Below are positions 63,021-64,000 of a DNA stretch of 64,000 nt, one piece after another. Both the position numbers and the translations under genes were made by a program. The notes below the pieces were generated by a model. It made no database searches and was not told where the DNA came from. It saw nothing but the letters and a program-made list of their open reading frames with translations. The DNA lies in contig NZ_NSFT01000006.1 of NCBI RefSeq assembly GCF_002294725.1, forward strand, positions 62,001 through 126,000. The letters run 5' to 3'. The stretch comes from Mesorhizobium sp. WSM4313 (GTDB lineage Bacteria; Pseudomonadota; Alphaproteobacteria; Rhizobiales; Rhizobiaceae). Every line of letters begins with the position of its first letter. The first letter of the stretch is position 1.

Positions 63021-64000
63021 TTACCCACTCGGCGTAACTGTCCTCGCCGAAGCGCATGTCACGCAGCTTGCGAAATCCAGCCGGGATGTGGTCGGCGTCG
63101 ATGGGCGATGCAATGCCGTCCTCGCCAATGGCGTCCGGGCCTTGGAAGAGGACAATGCGATCGACAAGATCTTCCTCGAGGAAGGCCTTGGCCACCCTGG
63201 CGCCGCCTTCGACCAAAACGCTCGCCATGCCGAGTGCCGCCAGATCCTCCAGCAACTCCGGCAACGCTATCTCGCTTTCATAGGTTTCCGTGCCGATGAA
63301 GTGCACGCCTGCGCGTTCGAGCGACGCCCGCCGATGCGGATCGGCCTCCAGGCAAGCGGCGACATAGAGCGGCACGCGATCGACGCCGGACACCAGCTTG
63401 GACGTCTCCGGCAGCCGGATCTGCCGATCGAGGATGACGCGCGCCGGCGAGCGGTTCTCCAGTCCGGGCAGGCGCACGGTCAGCGCCGGGTCGTCCTCGA
63501 GCGCGGTGCCGATGCCGATCAGGATGGCGTCGGCCTCGGCGCGCATCAGATAGACGTCGCGCCGGGCGATCTCGCCGGTGATGGCGACCTGTCCGGCGCC
63601 TTTGCGGCCGATCTTGCCGTCGCTCGAAAGCGCAAGCTTCAGAGTCACTTCCGGGCGTTTTTTCAGAGAACGAGTCAGATAGCCGGCCATCTGCTCGGCG
63701 GCCTCGGTGGCCAGCACCTTCTCCGCCACCTCGACGCCGGCGGCGCGCAGGATGGCGTAGCCCTTGCCGGAGACGCGCGGATCGGGATCGCTCGCCGCAC
63801 CGACGACGCGGGCGATGCCGGCATTGACCAGCGCATTGGCGCAGGGTGGCGTGCGGCCGTGATGGGCGCAGGGCTCCAGAGTGACGTAAGCCGTAGCACC
63901 GCGCGCAAGCTCGCCGGCCTCGGCGAGCGCTTCTGTCTCGGCATGGGGGCGGCCGCCCACGGCCGTCACGCCGGTGCCGACGATCATCGGGCCGGCGCCA
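63013..64000 (-). CDS. ribD: bifunctional riboflavin deaminase/reductase RibD (5' part beyond window)
   Basis: Pyrimidine deaminase plus reductase of riboflavin synthesis. The visible part begins inside the deaminase domain, with zinc motifs PHAETEAL and TLEPCAHHGRTPPCANAL; the reductase domain follows from about RPEVTLKLALSSDGKIG, with EADAILIGIGTALEDDPALT and SVLVEGGARVAKAFLEEDLV. The frame is open through the right edge, so the N-terminus lies outside; an internal ATG at 63987 is not the real start. First visible gene of the rib operon. Confidence 0.95.
   Translation of the reverse strand, partial: GAGPMIVGTGVTAVGGRPHAETEALAEAGELARGATAYVTLEPCAHHGRTPPCANALVNAGIARVVGAASDPDPRVSGKGYAILRAAGVEVAEKVLATEAAEQMAGYLTRSLKKRPEVTLKLALSSDGKIGRKGAGQVAITGEIARRDVYLMRAEADAILIGIGTALEDDPALTVRLPGLENRSPARVILDRQIRLPETSKLVSGVDRVPLYVAACLEADPHRRASLERAGVHFIGTETYESEIALPELLEDLAALGMASVLVEGGARVAKAFLEEDLVDRIVLFQGPDAIGEDGIASPIDADHIPAGFRKLRDMRFGEDSYAEWVRP

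Overview
The window reads as a GC-rich chromosome segment from an alphaproteobacterium of the order Hyphomicrobiales, most like Mesorhizobium or a close relative. The evidence is gene content and order (DUF177-plsX-fabH-ihfA-merR, ribD-ribE-ribH-nusB, K+-independent hppA, a ubiquinol-cytochrome c chaperone, DUF2842 next to ctaA) and the 'ISPLVGEM'-type palindromic repeats common in rhizobial genomes. The assignment is inference from recognition; no search was run.

Layout. 0-1.1 kb: rplM-rpsI. 1.1-9.3 kb: a divergent LysR/aldo-keto reductase pair, a composite palindromic repeat, a secreted phosphodiesterase, an acyltransferase, agmatinase, argC, ctaA and a DUF2842 protein. 9.3-19.6 kb: an exopolysaccharide locus (deacetylase, CelD-type acetyltransferase, Wzz/ExoP-like protein with a degenerate kinase domain, Wza-like lipoprotein, GT4, priming sugar-phosphate transferase, O-antigen-ligase-like protein), followed by a convergent class III cyclase with TPRs.

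21.6-26.9 kb: the most unusual part, a compact minus-strand operon ycaO - tfuA - metalloprotease - 64-aa protein - 281-aa protein ending in six GMSAR pentapeptides, bounded upstream by tRNA-Pro(GGG). YcaO with TfuA is the known enzyme pair for backbone thioamidation, so this looks like an uncharacterised RiPP-type or protein-modification system with its protease and a candidate substrate. All six repeats differ in DNA but are identical in peptide. A decayed 3' end of a SorC-family gene lies just beyond the tRNA.

27.3-42.8 kb: a carbohydrate region. A SorC-family regulator accompanies a complete glucitol/sorbitol-type PTS (GutM, EIIC, EIIBC, EIIA) with its own HPr-EI fusion, which is rare in rhizobia. 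Beyond it lie a HAD phosphatase, a DUF930 protein, and an operon of a DXR-like/SAF oxidoreductase with a second 2-oxo-acid dehydrogenase (E1alpha, E1beta, E2). A shared 13-bp motif upstream of the HAD gene and the oxidoreductase hints at joint control. The E2 gene carries a palindromic repeat inserted in frame in its interdomain linker.

43-52.5 kb: a YbaK-like deacylase, small regulators and secreted proteins, the merR-ihfA-fabH-plsX-DUF177-chaperone cluster, bamE, an RmlC-like cupin and a GT2. 52.6-64 kb: hppA, a YehZYXW/OsmF-type osmolyte ABC transporter with a repeat between its binding-protein and permease genes, an FMN reductase, an MFS carrier, and the riboflavin/nusB operon, which includes a truncated DUF1778-like gene. 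ribD runs off the right edge.
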